DNA from: Devosia sp. LC5
GTDB lineage: Bacteria > Pseudomonadota > Alphaproteobacteria > Rhizobiales > Devosiaceae
Direction of reading: 5' to 3'
Assembly: GCF_000735585.1 (NCBI RefSeq)
Contig: NZ_JNNO01000001.1
Coordinates: forward strand, 279,373 to 343,372
DNA length: 64,000 nucleotides
How positions within the stretch are numbered: the stretch's first letter is position 1; every line of letters starts with the position of its first letter. A model generated the notes under the pieces. The model was not told the DNA's origin. It did no database searches and saw nothing but the letters and a program-made list of their open reading frames with translations. A program made the translations under genes and the position numbers. This document shows positions 48,178-57,095 of the stretch, in pieces.

Positions 48178-49323
48178 CTAGCGCAAAACCTTCGCCATGC
48201 GGTCAAGCGCCAGCTCAATCGCCTCACGCCTGCCCGCATAGGACAGCCGCACGAAATGGGCGCCATCGGTTCGGTCGAAGTCGATACCCGGCGTGATCGC
48301 GACTCCAGCCTCTTCCAGCATCGCCTCACAAAACGCCATGGAATCGTTGGAAAACCGGCCAATTCCTGCATAGGCGTAAAAGGCCCCGTCCGACGGGCTG
48401 CCAATCTCGAAGCCCAGGCTGTGCAGGCCCTCATCCAGCAGCGCCCGGTTGACGGCATAGCCCGCCTTTTGCTGTTCGGAATATTCCCGCTCGCCTAACG
48501 CTGCCGTGGCCGCGATCTGGCTCAGCGTGGGCGCCGAGATAAAGAGGTTCTGCTGCAGGATTTCTGCCCGGCGGATCAACTCATCGGGCAGCACCATCCA
48601 GCCGATGCGCCAGCCGGTCATGCAGTAATATTTCGAAAAGCTGTTGATGATGATGGCGTCATCCGTCAACTCGAGCGCACTGATGGAGGGCCCCCGATAG
48701 TCCAGCCCGTGGTAGATTTCATCCGAAATCAGCCGCACACCCAGCCGTTTGCAGGTTGCCACGATATCGGCTAGCCCCGCCCGATCAACAGCGGCGCCCG
48801 TGGGGTTGGCGGGGCTGGCAAAGAGCAGCCCCTCGAACGGCTCACGCGCATGCGCCGCCGCGATATCTGCGCCGGTCAGGCGCCAGCCATTGCCCGTATG
48901 CAGCGGAATTTCCGCAATGCCAAAGCCCAGCCCCAGCAGCGTATTCACATAGGCCGGATAGCCAGGCCGCGTGATGGCGATGCGGGCGCCCGGCCGGAAC
49001 GCGGTGTGAAACGCCAGGATGAACCCGGCCGACGACCCCATGGTGCAGACAATCGAATCGGGATCGACCGAAACGCCATGCTGCGCCGAATAGTAGGCCG
49101 TCAGCCCCTCGCGCAGCTCGCCCAGACCCTTGGCATTGGTATAGCCATGCGCATCTGGCAGCACGCGGCGCACCGCCTCGATCACCTTGGGCGCCGGCGG
49201 CGCACCGGGCTCGCCCACTTCGAGGTGGCACACGGTGCGCCCGGACGCCTCGATAGCCTTGGCGCGCTTGAGGATTTCCATGGCGTGGAAAGGCATCAGG
49301 CCGTCAGTGGGCGCGTCGGTCAT
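48178..49323 (-). CDS. Class I/II pyridoxal-phosphate aminotransferase
   Basis: A 381-residue fold-type I aminotransferase. The PLP lysine is in NSFSKYYCMTGWRIGW, the aspartate/tyrosine pair region is in GVRLISDEIYHGLDY, and the arginine binding the substrate carboxylate is near the C-terminus in HFVRLSYAG. It resembles aspartate/aromatic and alanine-type aminotransferases; the amino donor cannot be assigned. The ATG at 49323 is preferred because GGAG lies six bases upstream. It is divergent from the DsbA-like gene and converges with rne. Confidence 0.92.
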   Translation of the reverse strand: MTDAPTDGLMPFHAMEILKRAKAIEASGRTVCHLEVGEPGAPPAPKVIEAVRRVLPDAHGYTNAKGLGELREGLTAYYSAQHGVSVDPDSIVCTMGSSAGFILAFHTAFRPGARIAITRPGYPAYVNTLLGLGFGIAEIPLHTGNGWRLTGADIAAAHAREPFEGLLFASPANPTGAAVDRAGLADIVATCKRLGVRLISDEIYHGLDYRGPSISALELTDDAIIINSFSKYYCMTGWRIGWMVLPDELIRRAEILQQNLFISAPTLSQIAATAALGEREYSEQQKAGYAVNRALLDEGLHSLGFEIGSPSDGAFYAYAGIGRFSNDSMAFCEAMLEEAGVAITPGIDFDRTDGAHFVRLSYAGRREAIELALDRMAKVLR

Positions 49324-49474
49324 GGAAGGCTCCAGTGTTTCATCCGGCCTAGCCCGAACAGCGTTGCGTCTCAACAACAATTGATGATGAGGCACACCGC
49401 CTGTTCATCCCTGGCTGCTATTATGGACAAACCTCTGCTAGAAGGCAGGAAACCAACTAGCCGGAGCCTGCCCT

Positions 49475-50329
49475 ATGTCGCGCGTCACCCTCGCTCTCGT
49501 CGCCCTGGCGGGCATTCTGGCTGGGGCGCTCGGCTATTCGGTTTTCAACAAGCCCACCCCGCAGACCACCGACACGGTCGCTGTGCGCGCGATTGTCGAT
49601 GAGGCCCTGGCAGCGCGCGACGCAGCCGAAAAGCCCCAGACCGTCGCTGCCATTGATCCAGCCCAACTCAATCCGCTCATCGAGCAATATCTGCTGAGCG
49701 ATCCCAAAATCCTGCAGCGCATGTCGGTCGCCCTCGACAGCACGCTGCAGGCTGAGCAGCGCGAACAATCGACCTCCGCCATCGCCTCCATGCGCGACAA
49801 GATCTACAACGATCCCGACCAGGTCGTGCTCGGCAACCCCGAAGGCGACGTCACCCTGGTCGAGTTCTTCGACTATAATTGCGGTTATTGCCGCAGCGCC
49901 CTGCCCGATCTGGCGACCCTTTTGGCCGAAGATCCGAACCTGCGCGTCGTGCTCAAGGAATTCCCCATCCTCTCCAACGAATCGATTGATGCTGCCCGCG
50001 TGGCCGTGCTGGTCGGCAAGGCCGATGTCGATTACTGGACCTTCCACGAAGCCCTGTTCTCCGCACGTGGCCAGGTGGACAAGGGCGCGGCCCTCACGGC
50101 GGCAAGCGAATTGGGCCTCAGCCCGGTCACCCTCGAAATGCAGATGGGCGAGCCCCGCGTTTCCCAGGCGATTCAAACCTCTTACGAGATCGCCAAGGCC
50201 CTCAACATCACCGGCACCCCCACCTACATCATCGGCAACGAGATCATTCCGGGCGCCATCGGGCTCGATGAATTGCGCGCGCGGATCGCCAATATGCGCG
50301 AATGTGGCGAGGCACAGTGCCAAGGGTGA
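49475..50329 (+). CDS. DsbA-family thiol oxidoreductase
   Basis: A 284-residue periplasmic thiol:disulfide oxidoreductase. An N-terminal hydrophobic segment (about 4-22) is a signal or anchor. A helical region (about 30-110) precedes a thioredoxin-like domain with the active site DYNCGYCRSALPD and the cis-Pro in GTPTYIIGN. The C-terminus carries an extra CxxxxC pair (RECGEAQCQG). The role is probably disulfide formation in exported proteins. It precedes aroQ by about 95 bases on the same strand. Confidence 0.93.
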   Translation: MSRVTLALVALAGILAGALGYSVFNKPTPQTTDTVAVRAIVDEALAARDAAEKPQTVAAIDPAQLNPLIEQYLLSDPKILQRMSVALDSTLQAEQREQSTSAIASMRDKIYNDPDQVVLGNPEGDVTLVEFFDYNCGYCRSALPDLATLLAEDPNLRVVLKEFPILSNESIDAARVAVLVGKADVDYWTFHEALFSARGQVDKGAALTAASELGLSPVTLEMQMGEPRVSQAIQTSYEIAKALNITGTPTYIIGNEIIPGAIGLDELRARIANMRECGEAQCQG

Positions 50330-50423
50330 TCACGCTGGATATCGCGCGCCTTTTGCCTTTTCAGTGCATTTCGTGTAACCGGCCTTGCGTCGGCCGGAAT
50401 GGCCGGTGCACAAGGCAAAAATA

Positions 50424-50861
50424 ATGGCAAAGCGCGTTCTCGTCCTCAACGGCCCGAACCTCAATCTGCTCGGCATGCGCGAGCCCGATATCTATGGGCA
50501 CACCACGCTCAGCGATATCGATGCTCTTTGCCGGACTGCGGGGAATGAACTGGGCCTGGCGGTCGATTTCCGCCAGTCCAACCACGAGGGTGAACTGGTT
50601 ACCTGGATCCAGGAAGCCCGCGGCACTGCCGACGCGATCCTGATCAATCCTGCCGCCTATTCGCATACCTCTGTCGCCATTCATGATGCGCTCAAGGCGG
50701 TCGGCCTGCCGGTCGCCGAGGTGCATCTGTCAAACATCCATCAGCGTGAGCCGTTCCGGCACCACTCCTATGTCTCGGCCGTCGCCTATGGCGTCATTTG
50801 CGGCTTTGGGGCGGCGGGGTATAGACTGGCGCTCCACGCTTTGGCCGAAAAACTCAAATAA
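50424..50861 (+). CDS. aroQ: 3-dehydroquinate dehydratase, type II
   Basis: A 145-residue type II dehydroquinase that dehydrates 3-dehydroquinate to 3-dehydroshikimate. Key motifs are [19 protein letters not shown], with the catalytic Tyr, [29 protein letters not shown] and [16 protein letters not shown]. The ATG at 50424 ([10 protein letters not shown]) is chosen as the family start. It begins the aroQ-accB-accC operon, an arrangement widespread in bacteria. Confidence 0.97.
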   Translation: MAKRVLVLNGPNLNLLGMREPDIYGHTTLSDIDALCRTAGNELGLAVDFRQSNHEGELVTWIQEARGTADAILINPAAYSHTSVAIHDALKAVGLPVAEVHLSNIHQREPFRHHSYVSAVAYGVICGFGAAGYRLALHALAEKLK

Positions 50862-50896
50862 CGCTTCGACGCGGGAAACGCGGGAGAGATAGAAGA

Positions 50897-51385
50897 ATGA
50901 CAAAGTCATCGCAGGTAGATCAGGATCTGATCCGGTCTATTGCCGAACTGCTCAATAAAGAAAACCTCGCAGAGATCGAGATCGAGCAGGAGGACTTCCG
51001 GGTCCGCGTCACCCGCTCTTACGCCAATGAAGGCGTGACCTATGCGGCTCCGCCGATGCAGTACATGCCCCAGCAGGCCGCCCCGGCATCGATCGCCCCG
51101 GCCGGTTCGGTTCCCGCTGCCGTGCCCGCCGTTGAGGACCTGGCGTCCAATCCCGGCACCCTGACCTCGCCCATGGTCGGCACCGCCTATCGCTCGCCCG
51201 AGCCCGGCAAGCCGCCCTTTGCCGATGTCGGCACCAAGGTTTCCGAAGGTCAGACCGTTCTCATCATCGAGGCGATGAAGACCATGAACCAGATTCCGGC
51301 GCACCGGTCGGGCACCATCACCCGGATGCTGGTCGATGATGCCCAGCCCGTCGAATATGGCGAGCCGCTCGTCGTCATCGAGTAA
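50897..51385 (+). CDS. accB: Acetyl-CoA carboxylase biotin carboxyl carrier protein
   Basis: A 162-residue BCCP that carries biotin between carboxylase and transferase. The N-terminal helix region is followed by an Ala/Pro-rich linker (MPQQAAPASIAPAGSVPAAV) and a C-terminal biotinyl domain with the biotinylated Lys in VLIIEAMKTMNQIPA (usually EAMKMMN). It is separated from accC by 12 bases. Confidence 0.97.
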   Translation: MTKSSQVDQDLIRSIAELLNKENLAEIEIEQEDFRVRVTRSYANEGVTYAAPPMQYMPQQAAPASIAPAGSVPAAVPAVEDLASNPGTLTSPMVGTAYRSPEPGKPPFADVGTKVSEGQTVLIIEAMKTMNQIPAHRSGTITRMLVDDAQPVEYGEPLVVIE

Positions 51386-51397
51386 GGGGGAACTTCC

Positions 51398-52744
51398 ATG
51401 TTCCAGAAGGTCCTCATCGCCAATCGCGGCGAGATTGCTCTGCGCATCCTGCGCGCCTGCAAGGAGCTCGGCATCCAGACCGTGGCGGTACACTCCACCG
51501 CTGACGCCAATGCCATGCATGTGCGCCTGGCCGACGAAAGCGTCTGTATCGGCCCGCCATCCGCCAAGGATAGCTATCTCAATATCCCGGCCATCATGGC
51601 CGCCTGCGAGATCACCGGCGCCGACGCCGTGCATCCCGGCTATGGTTTTCTCTCCGAGAATGCCCGCTTCGCCAAAATCCTGACCGAGCACAACGTCACC
51701 TTTATCGGCCCGTCAGCCCATCACATCGAGATCATGGGCGACAAGATCACGGCCAAAAAGACCGCTGTCGAGCTTGGCATCCCCGTCGTTCCTGGCTCTG
51801 CCGGTGCGGTGGAGACTGACGAGGAAGCGCTCAAGACCGCCAGGGAAATCGGCTATCCGGTACTGATCAAGGCAACTGCCGGTGGCGGTGGTCGCGGCAT
51901 GAAGGTCGCCAAGACCGAGAAAGACGTTCTCGAAGCCTGGTCGACCGCACGCACCGAGGCCAAGGCGGCTTTCGGCAACGATTCCGTCTATATGGAAAAA
52001 TATCTCGGCAAGCCGCGCCATATCGAGGTGCAGGTGCTGGGCGATGGCCAGGGCAATGCCGTGCATCTGGGTGTGCGTGACTGTTCGCTGCAGCGGCGCC
52101 ACCAGAAGGTCTGGGAAGAAGCCGGTGGTCCGACGATCAAGCCGGAAGAACGCGACAAGATCGGCGAAATCTGCGCCGCCGCGATGCGCAAGCTCTCCTA
52201 TTCGGGCGCCGGCACCATCGAATTCCTCTACGAGAATGGCGAGTTCTATTTCATCGAAATGAACACCCGCCTGCAGGTGGAGCACCCGGTCACCGAGCGC
52301 ATTACCGGCATCGACATCGTCTATGAGCAGATCCGTGTCGCCTCGGGCGAAAAGCTCTCGATGACGCAGGACAAGGTGCAATTCTATGGCCACGCCATCG
52401 AAGTGCGCATCAATGCGGAAGACCCGCAGACTTTTGCGCCCTCGCCCGGCACGATCACCTTCTACCACCCCGCCGGTGGCGTAGGTGTACGCGTCGATTC
52501 GGCTGTCTATCAGGGCTACAAGATCCCGCCCTATTATGATTCGCTGATCGGCAAGCTGATCGTCTATGGCCGCACCCGCGAAGAATGCCTGCAGCGCCTG
52601 CGCCGCGCCGTGGACGAATTCGTGGTCGATGGGGTCAAGACCACCCTGCCCCTGTTCCAGCGGCTGATCAAAGAGCCCGATATCGTCGCGGGTAATTACG
52701 ACATCCACTGGCTTGAAAAATACCTGGCCGAGAACAAGGTCTAA
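51398..52744 (+). CDS. accC: Acetyl-CoA carboxylase biotin carboxylase subunit
   Basis: A 448-residue ATP-grasp enzyme that carboxylates biotin on AccB using bicarbonate. The N-terminal IANRGEIALRILRACKELG, the glycine-rich ATP loop TAGGGGRGMKVA, and the active-site EMNTRLQVEHPVTE are conserved. The C-terminal domain is complete (VIYGRTREECLQRLRRAVD). It is the last gene of the operon and ends at a terminator hairpin. Confidence 0.98.
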   Translation: MFQKVLIANRGEIALRILRACKELGIQTVAVHSTADANAMHVRLADESVCIGPPSAKDSYLNIPAIMAACEITGADAVHPGYGFLSENARFAKILTEHNVTFIGPSAHHIEIMGDKITAKKTAVELGIPVVPGSAGAVETDEEALKTAREIGYPVLIKATAGGGGRGMKVAKTEKDVLEAWSTARTEAKAAFGNDSVYMEKYLGKPRHIEVQVLGDGQGNAVHLGVRDCSLQRRHQKVWEEAGGPTIKPEERDKIGEICAAAMRKLSYSGAGTIEFLYENGEFYFIEMNTRLQVEHPVTERITGIDIVYEQIRVASGEKLSMTQDKVQFYGHAIEVRINAEDPQTFAPSPGTITFYHPAGGVGVRVDSAVYQGYKIPPYYDSLIGKLIVYGRTREECLQRLRRAVDEFVVDGVKTTLPLFQRLIKEPDIVAGNYDIHWLEKYLAENKV

Positions 52745-52750
52745 AAACCA

Positions 52751-53734
52751 TCAAAGGGGCGCCGCGGCGCCCCTTTTCTCTGTCCGCTGAAGGGCGTCGA
52801 GGAAAGCTCTCAATAGACGATCATAGCGCTCGGGGTCCTCGGCGCGTGACAACAGGTGGTCGGCATGTGTGCGCAGGAACACTGTGTCGCCAAACCGCGT
52901 AGCCAGCAGATGTTTGCTGATGCCGATCGGAACGATGCGATCCCCCTCGCCATGCACCAGCATGATTGGTCCGGAAAATGCCGCCACCTCAGGCACGCTC
53001 ACGGCCTCGGCCAGGTTCAATCCGTGCTGGAGCGAAAACATTCGCTCGGCCGTGCCAGCGAGCACCGACGCCAGCGGCAACCGGAACGACGCGGCGATGG
53101 CGCGCGCCACAGCCGGAAAATCGAGGGCTGGCGCATCCATAAGTAATGCTTGCACCCGATTGGTATGTTGCGAATGCTTGAGGAACTGCCCGAGCACGCC
53201 ACCCCCCATGGAATCGGCCGCGATGATGACCTCAGCGGCGCCGTGTTCCAGTGCATAGGCAACCGCGGCATCCAGATCCGGCCATTCGGTCAACCCGAAG
53301 CTGTAAATGCCGTCCGCCGATTTGGGCGCTTCCTTGTCATTGCGATAGGTTATCAGCAGCGTGGTAAAGCCCGCCGCCCGCAGCGCGGGCAGATAGCGAT
53401 AGCCGCCCTCGCGGGCTCCGGCGATGCCATGTACGAAAATCGCCCATACATCTTGCGGCGGCCCGGGTGGCGGCACGACCCAGGCCGGCGCACCTCCGCC
53501 ATCGGTTGCAATGGAAACCGACTGAAAATCGAAGCCGAATGCCACTTTGGGGTCGCCGCGATAGGCCAGATCATAGGGCGATGATGCCGGTTGCCCAGCT
53601 GCGGCAAGATCGGTGCCGCTGCCGACTACAAGAATGCGGTTGAGCATCTGATTGAAAACGAGGCCACCGATAACGACGTAAATGGCAAGCAGGGCGATCA
53701 GCCCCACAATGGCGTATCCCGAAATCTTCCACAT
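52751..53734 (-). CDS. Membrane-anchored alpha/beta hydrolase
   Basis: A 327-residue hydrolase with an N-terminal membrane anchor (about 5-30, SGYAIVGLIALLAIYVVIGG). The fold is recognisable: oxyanion region WAIFVHGIAGAREGG, nucleophile in AADSMGGGVLG, Asp in VHGEGDRIVP, and His in THADHLLS. It belongs to the esterase/lipase-like proteins often attached to the inner membrane; the substrate is unknown. The last ten codons overlap the convergent accC terminator, so the gene's 3' end and the hairpin share sequence. Confidence 0.9.
   Translation of the reverse strand: MWKISGYAIVGLIALLAIYVVIGGLVFNQMLNRILVVGSGTDLAAAGQPASSPYDLAYRGDPKVAFGFDFQSVSIATDGGGAPAWVVPPPGPPQDVWAIFVHGIAGAREGGYRYLPALRAAGFTTLLITYRNDKEAPKSADGIYSFGLTEWPDLDAAVAYALEHGAAEVIIAADSMGGGVLGQFLKHSQHTNRVQALLMDAPALDFPAVARAIAASFRLPLASVLAGTAERMFSLQHGLNLAEAVSVPEVAAFSGPIMLVHGEGDRIVPIGISKHLLATRFGDTVFLRTHADHLLSRAEDPERYDRLLRAFLDALQRTEKRGAAAPL
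52753..52777 (+). terminator. Rho-independent terminator of accC
   Basis: A stem AAAGGGGCGCC / GGCGCCCCTTT with a 2-4 base loop and TTTT after it, nine bases beyond the accC stop. It lies entirely within the last codons (K-R-G-A-A-A-P-L region) of the opposing hydrolase gene. On the plus strand it also ends TTTTCTC. Confidence 0.8.
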
Positions 53735-53807
53735 GACCGCCCCTGCTGCCGCTGATATTCTGACGCAACGTTAGCCGTTGTGTCCATCATCGACTAGGGC
53801 TCCAGTC

Positions 53808-54446
53808 ATGCGTCCCAAAGCCAATCCTTTCGATGTCGAGATCACTCCGGAATTGATCGTGCGCGCCTACCGCGCCGGTATCTTCCCCATGGCCGAGGAT
53901 GCCGAGGACGAGGACCTGTTCTGGGTTAGCCCGGAACATCGCGGTGTCATTCCGCTTGATGGCTTTCAACTCAGTACCAGCCTGCGCAAGGCGATCCGCA
54001 AAAGTTCTTTCGTCATCCGTGTCGATACCGATTTCCCCGCCGTGATCGAAGGCTGCGCCACCGTGGGCAAGGACCGCAATTCCACCTGGATCAATGCGAC
54101 GATCCGCGGCGTCTATGGCGAGCTGTTCCGCCGCGGCATTGCCCATACGGTGGAAGTCTGGGATGGCCCTAATCTGGTCGGTGGCCTCTATGGACTGGCC
54201 ATCGGCGGCGCCTTCTTCGGTGAGTCCATGTTCCATCGCGCCACCAATGCCAGCAAGATGGCGATGGCTCATCTGGTGGAGCGCCTGAACGCTGGCGGTT
54301 TCGTGCTGCTCGACACCCAATTCGTCACCGACCATCTCGCCTCGCTGGGGGGCGTCGAAATTCCCCGCGCCGAATATGAGGAGCAATTGGCCGGGGCCCT
54401 GCAGCTCGAGGGTGACTGGTCCGCATGGGAACACCGCGACCAATGA
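53808..54446 (+). CDS. aat: Leucyl/phenylalanyl-tRNA--protein transferase
   Basis: Aat attaches Leu or Phe to proteins with N-terminal Lys or Arg, marking them for ClpS-ClpAP degradation. The 212 residues are full length. Motifs visible include AYRAGIFPMAE, FWVSPEHRGVIPLDGF, STWINATIRGVYGEL and GGAFFGESMFHRATNASKMA. The ATG at 53808 with AGGG upstream is preferred to a TTG at 53778. The stop overlaps the start of the aph-like gene. Confidence 0.96.
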   Translation: MRPKANPFDVEITPELIVRAYRAGIFPMAEDAEDEDLFWVSPEHRGVIPLDGFQLSTSLRKAIRKSSFVIRVDTDFPAVIEGCATVGKDRNSTWINATIRGVYGELFRRGIAHTVEVWDGPNLVGGLYGLAIGGAFFGESMFHRATNASKMAMAHLVERLNAGGFVLLDTQFVTDHLASLGGVEIPRAEYEEQLAGALQLEGDWSAWEHRDQ

Positions 54447-55216
54447 TGCCGCCAGACCTTCCGCCTTCCTGGCGCACCAAATACGCCGACGCAGTTTGGG
54501 AACGCCAGACGATCGGTGAATCGAACGCCTCGGTTTATCGCCTGACGCCAGCCCGCGCCGGTCCCTTATTCGTCAAGAGCGAGCAACACGCGCCTTTGGC
54601 TGAGCTGCCGGGCGAGATCGCCCGCCTCGACTGGATGGCGCAGCACGGCATTCCCTGCCCCCGTATCATCGACGTTGCCGATCATGCTGACGCCCATTGG
54701 TTGTTGATGTCAGCCGTGCCAGGCCATGATCTTGCCTCGGGCAACCTGTCCCCAGACCGCCTCGTCCACCTCTATGTCGAGGCCTTGCAGCCGCTGCACG
54801 CCCTCGATATTGCCGATTGCCCGTTCGACCAGCGTATCGAGACCCAATTGTCGCGCGCTGCCATCCGCGTCGCCGCCGGTCTCATCGATGAAGACGACTT
54901 CGACGATGATCGTACCGGCTGGACCGCTGCCCAGGTTTTCGGTGCCGCGCGCCAAGCCGCGCCCGACAACGAAGACCTGGTGGTCTGCCACGGCGATGCC
55001 TGCCTGCCCAATCTGCTCGCGCGGAATAGCCAATTCACCGGCTTTATCGATTGCGGCCGCCTGGGCATCGCCGACCGTTACCAGGACCTGGCCCACCGCA
55101 GCCTGGCCGACAATCTCGATGCCAGCTGGGCCGACGCCTTCCTCACCGCCTATGGCATCGCCAGGCCCGACCGCGAGCGCATGGCCTATTTCCGGATGCT
55201 GGACGAGTTGTTCTGA
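54443..55216 (+). CDS. APH(3')-family aminoglycoside phosphotransferase
   Basis: A 257-residue kinase of the APH(3') group. The catalytic loop CHGDACLPNLL carries Asp and Asn, and the metal loop GFIDCGRLGIADRYQD matches the same loop of APH(3')-II (neomycin phosphotransferase), as do QTIGESNASVYRL, the ATP Lys in PLFVKSE, and the C-terminal YGIARPD. It should phosphorylate kanamycin-like aminoglycosides, though natural substrates may differ. The ATG at 54443 overlaps the aat stop (ATGA), which couples the two genes; 54425 is possible. There is no transposon near it, so it appears to be a resident chromosomal gene. Confidence 0.9.
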   Translation: MMPPDLPPSWRTKYADAVWERQTIGESNASVYRLTPARAGPLFVKSEQHAPLAELPGEIARLDWMAQHGIPCPRIIDVADHADAHWLLMSAVPGHDLASGNLSPDRLVHLYVEALQPLHALDIADCPFDQRIETQLSRAAIRVAAGLIDEDDFDDDRTGWTAAQVFGAARQAAPDNEDLVVCHGDACLPNLLARNSQFTGFIDCGRLGIADRYQDLAHRSLADNLDASWADAFLTAYGIARPDRERMAYFRMLDELF

Positions 55217-55239
55217 TCGGCGGCGTCGGAGTCCCTCTC

Positions 55240-55737
55240 TTAACCCTTAACCTTAAACGCCAACTGCGTCCGCCACTTCTCCGCATCCGGCTCCTCACTC
55301 GGATCGGTTTCATAAATCTCCAGCCGGCAGGCGAAAAAGTCGTCCTGGCCCTTGGTGGTCATGTCCAGTTCGACCTGGGTGAGCCGCACCCAGCCGATCA
55401 GCATGGCCGTCGCGCCCATCAGCCCGTCATAATGGCCGACCCAATCGAGCGTCACAAACTTGCCCGCCGGCAAGGTACCCGTCTCGATCTGCCCTTCCCC
55501 ATCGACCAACTCAGCGATGGGCACACCGGCTTCGACATCAAGCGTCTCGCTCATATTGATCCGGCGATAATTGTAAAATGGCGCGGCAATCGGCTGGATC
55601 CCGCGCTGGCCCAGCCAGGCAAAAAGCGCGGAAAATCCTTCGTCGGCCGGCTGTTTCATCTGATCCATCCGTACGGTGAATCGGATGAAGGCATAGGGCT
55701 GGGCCGGACGGTCGATGATTTCTGGTAGCGTGAGCAT
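55240..55737 (-). CDS. GyrI-like / effector-binding domain protein
   Basis: A 165-residue soluble protein with the GyrI-like (AraC effector-binding) fold, indicated by PYAFIRFTVRMDQMKQPAD, APFYNYRRIN, GVPIAEL and TLPAGKFVTLDWVGHYDGL. There is no DNA-binding domain. Such proteins bind small hydrophobic or cationic molecules, and some act as drug-sequestering or hydrolytic proteins. It sits downstream of the SDR gene by 28 bases on the same strand, so they may be co-transcribed. Confidence 0.85.
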   Translation of the reverse strand: MLTLPEIIDRPAQPYAFIRFTVRMDQMKQPADEGFSALFAWLGQRGIQPIAAPFYNYRRINMSETLDVEAGVPIAELVDGEGQIETGTLPAGKFVTLDWVGHYDGLMGATAMLIGWVRLTQVELDMTTKGQDDFFACRLEIYETDPSEEPDAEKWRTQLAFKVKG

Positions 55738-55764
55738 GGATTGGTCCTCCTATTGCGGTAAGAA

Positions 55765-56550
55765 TTAATCGACCTGCGCGCCGCCAGTGGCATTGGCCAG
55801 GGTGGCGGTCATTCCAGCGGCCAGATCGCTGGCCAGCAGCACGGCAGCGTCGGCGACCTGCGCCAAAGCCGTTACCTTGCGCAGCGGCGTGTGCTTGCCG
55901 AATTCGCGGGCAATCTCTTCGAAGCTGACGCCCTGTTCGTCAGCCCGCAATTGCCAGGCCGCGCGCACGCCCGGCGCGTCCGGTGAGCCCGGCGACCGCA
56001 CCCAGCAGGCCCGCACCCCATAGGGGCCGTTCTCGACCGCCAATTGCCGCAGGAAATGCTCGACCGCTGCGCAGGCAATACCAAAGCCGCCGACATGGCT
56101 ATAGGCTTCGCGGGCGGCATTCGCCGTGAACCCGACAATCGCACCCCCGCCATTTTCGGCCATGTGCCGGGCATAGAGCGTCCCGGTGTGGAACCAGGTC
56201 GTCAAAGCGGTATCGACCGGCCGCAGCAGCCGCTCGACCCCCATGTCGGTGAGTACCGCGCCCTGGGTATCACCCCAATCTATCGCATTGAACATGACCC
56301 GAACCGGCCCCGTGGCCCGCGCAACCTCAGCCAGATGGCTCTGCACAGCGGCCCGATCCGTCGCGTCCACTGACGCCGTCTCAGCGAGCCCGCCCCGAGC
56401 CCTTATGTCAGCCGCAACCTCTTCCAGCCGCGAGGCATCCCGCGCCGCCAGAAAAACCCGCGCGCCCTCCCGAGCAAATGCCCTGGCGACTGCGCCACCT
56501 ACCGCGCCACTCCCGCCATAGATAACCGCCGTTTTTCCCTCAAGCAGCAT
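55765..56550 (-). CDS. SDR-family protein with a degenerate catalytic triad
   Basis: A 261-residue short-chain dehydrogenase/reductase. The nucleotide-binding motif YGGSGAVGGAVA is intact, so NAD(P) binding is plausible. At the active site, the Ser of the ISS position is Ala (GFTAN), the YxxxK motif reads FGIAC, and both Tyr and Lys are therefore missing. A classical hydride-transfer role is unlikely. The ATG at 56550 is preferred (MLLEGKTAVIYGG) because a GGAGG-rich leader precedes it; an in-frame start at 56577 is possible. It leads a pair with the GyrI-like gene. Confidence 0.85.
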   Translation of the reverse strand: MLLEGKTAVIYGGSGAVGGAVARAFAREGARVFLAARDASRLEEVAADIRARGGLAETASVDATDRAAVQSHLAEVARATGPVRVMFNAIDWGDTQGAVLTDMGVERLLRPVDTALTTWFHTGTLYARHMAENGGGAIVGFTANAAREAYSHVGGFGIACAAVEHFLRQLAVENGPYGVRACWVRSPGSPDAPGVRAAWQLRADEQGVSFEEIAREFGKHTPLRKVTALAQVADAAVLLASDLAAGMTATLANATGGAQVD

Positions 56551-56647
56551 TGCGCCCTCCTCCCATGCGGACGGCACCGGTGCCGCCCGTCGCTATCGCG
56601 ACGAGCGAGGCACGCAGTTTTCGACGATGCTTGGTAGAAAATCCGAC

Positions 56648-57082
56648 TCAGCCGCGCGCGTCTGGCGCTGGCACATCCGAGCCGATCTTGCACTCGATCA
56701 GCCACACATCATAAACCGCATGGTCCACCGCATTGAGTGCGGGGCTATCGGCGAACATCCATCCTGTGAAGATTCGCTTGGAAGTACCCGTCAGGCTTCG
56801 CTGATCGACTTCAAGAAAAGCCGAAGTCCGTTGCGTTTCGGTCGCCGCCCGGTTGTAGCAAGCGCGTGGCGTGATCTCGAGGGCGCCGAACAGCACGGTT
56901 TCCCCGATATAGACGTCGAATTGGGTGATGCGGCCGGTAATCTTGTCCAGCCCGGCAAAAGTGGCCACCGGATTGGCAATCGGCTGTGCCGTGGCCGGGC
57001 CGGCAAAAGCCAAAAGCGCCAATGCCGCAACGGGCACCAGCGCTTTGACAGATTTCAGCAAAACCAAGGCGGTCAGGCGCAA
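56648..57082 (-). CDS. DUF2155 periplasmic protein
   Basis: A 144-residue exported protein. A signal peptide (about 12-32, ending GPATAQP) is followed by the DUF2155 domain, recognised by ATFAGLDKITGRITQFDVYIGETVLFGAL and two conserved Cys (PRACYNR and LIECKIG). The family's biochemical role is unknown. It lies 13 bases downstream of the NDUFA12-type gene on the same strand, an arrangement common in Hyphomicrobiales. Confidence 0.92.
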   Translation of the reverse strand: MRLTALVLLKSVKALVPVAALALLAFAGPATAQPIANPVATFAGLDKITGRITQFDVYIGETVLFGALEITPRACYNRAATETQRTSAFLEVDQRSLTGTSKRIFTGWMFADSPALNAVDHAVYDVWLIECKIGSDVPAPDARG

Positions 57083-57095
57083 ATCGCCGGCTTTC

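Noticed and set aside
55238..55262. CtrA binding site from the clustered TTAA motifs
   Set aside because: TTAA copies are spaced by 2, 3 or 9 bases, never by the 7 required for a full CtrA box, and lie at the 3' end of a gene.
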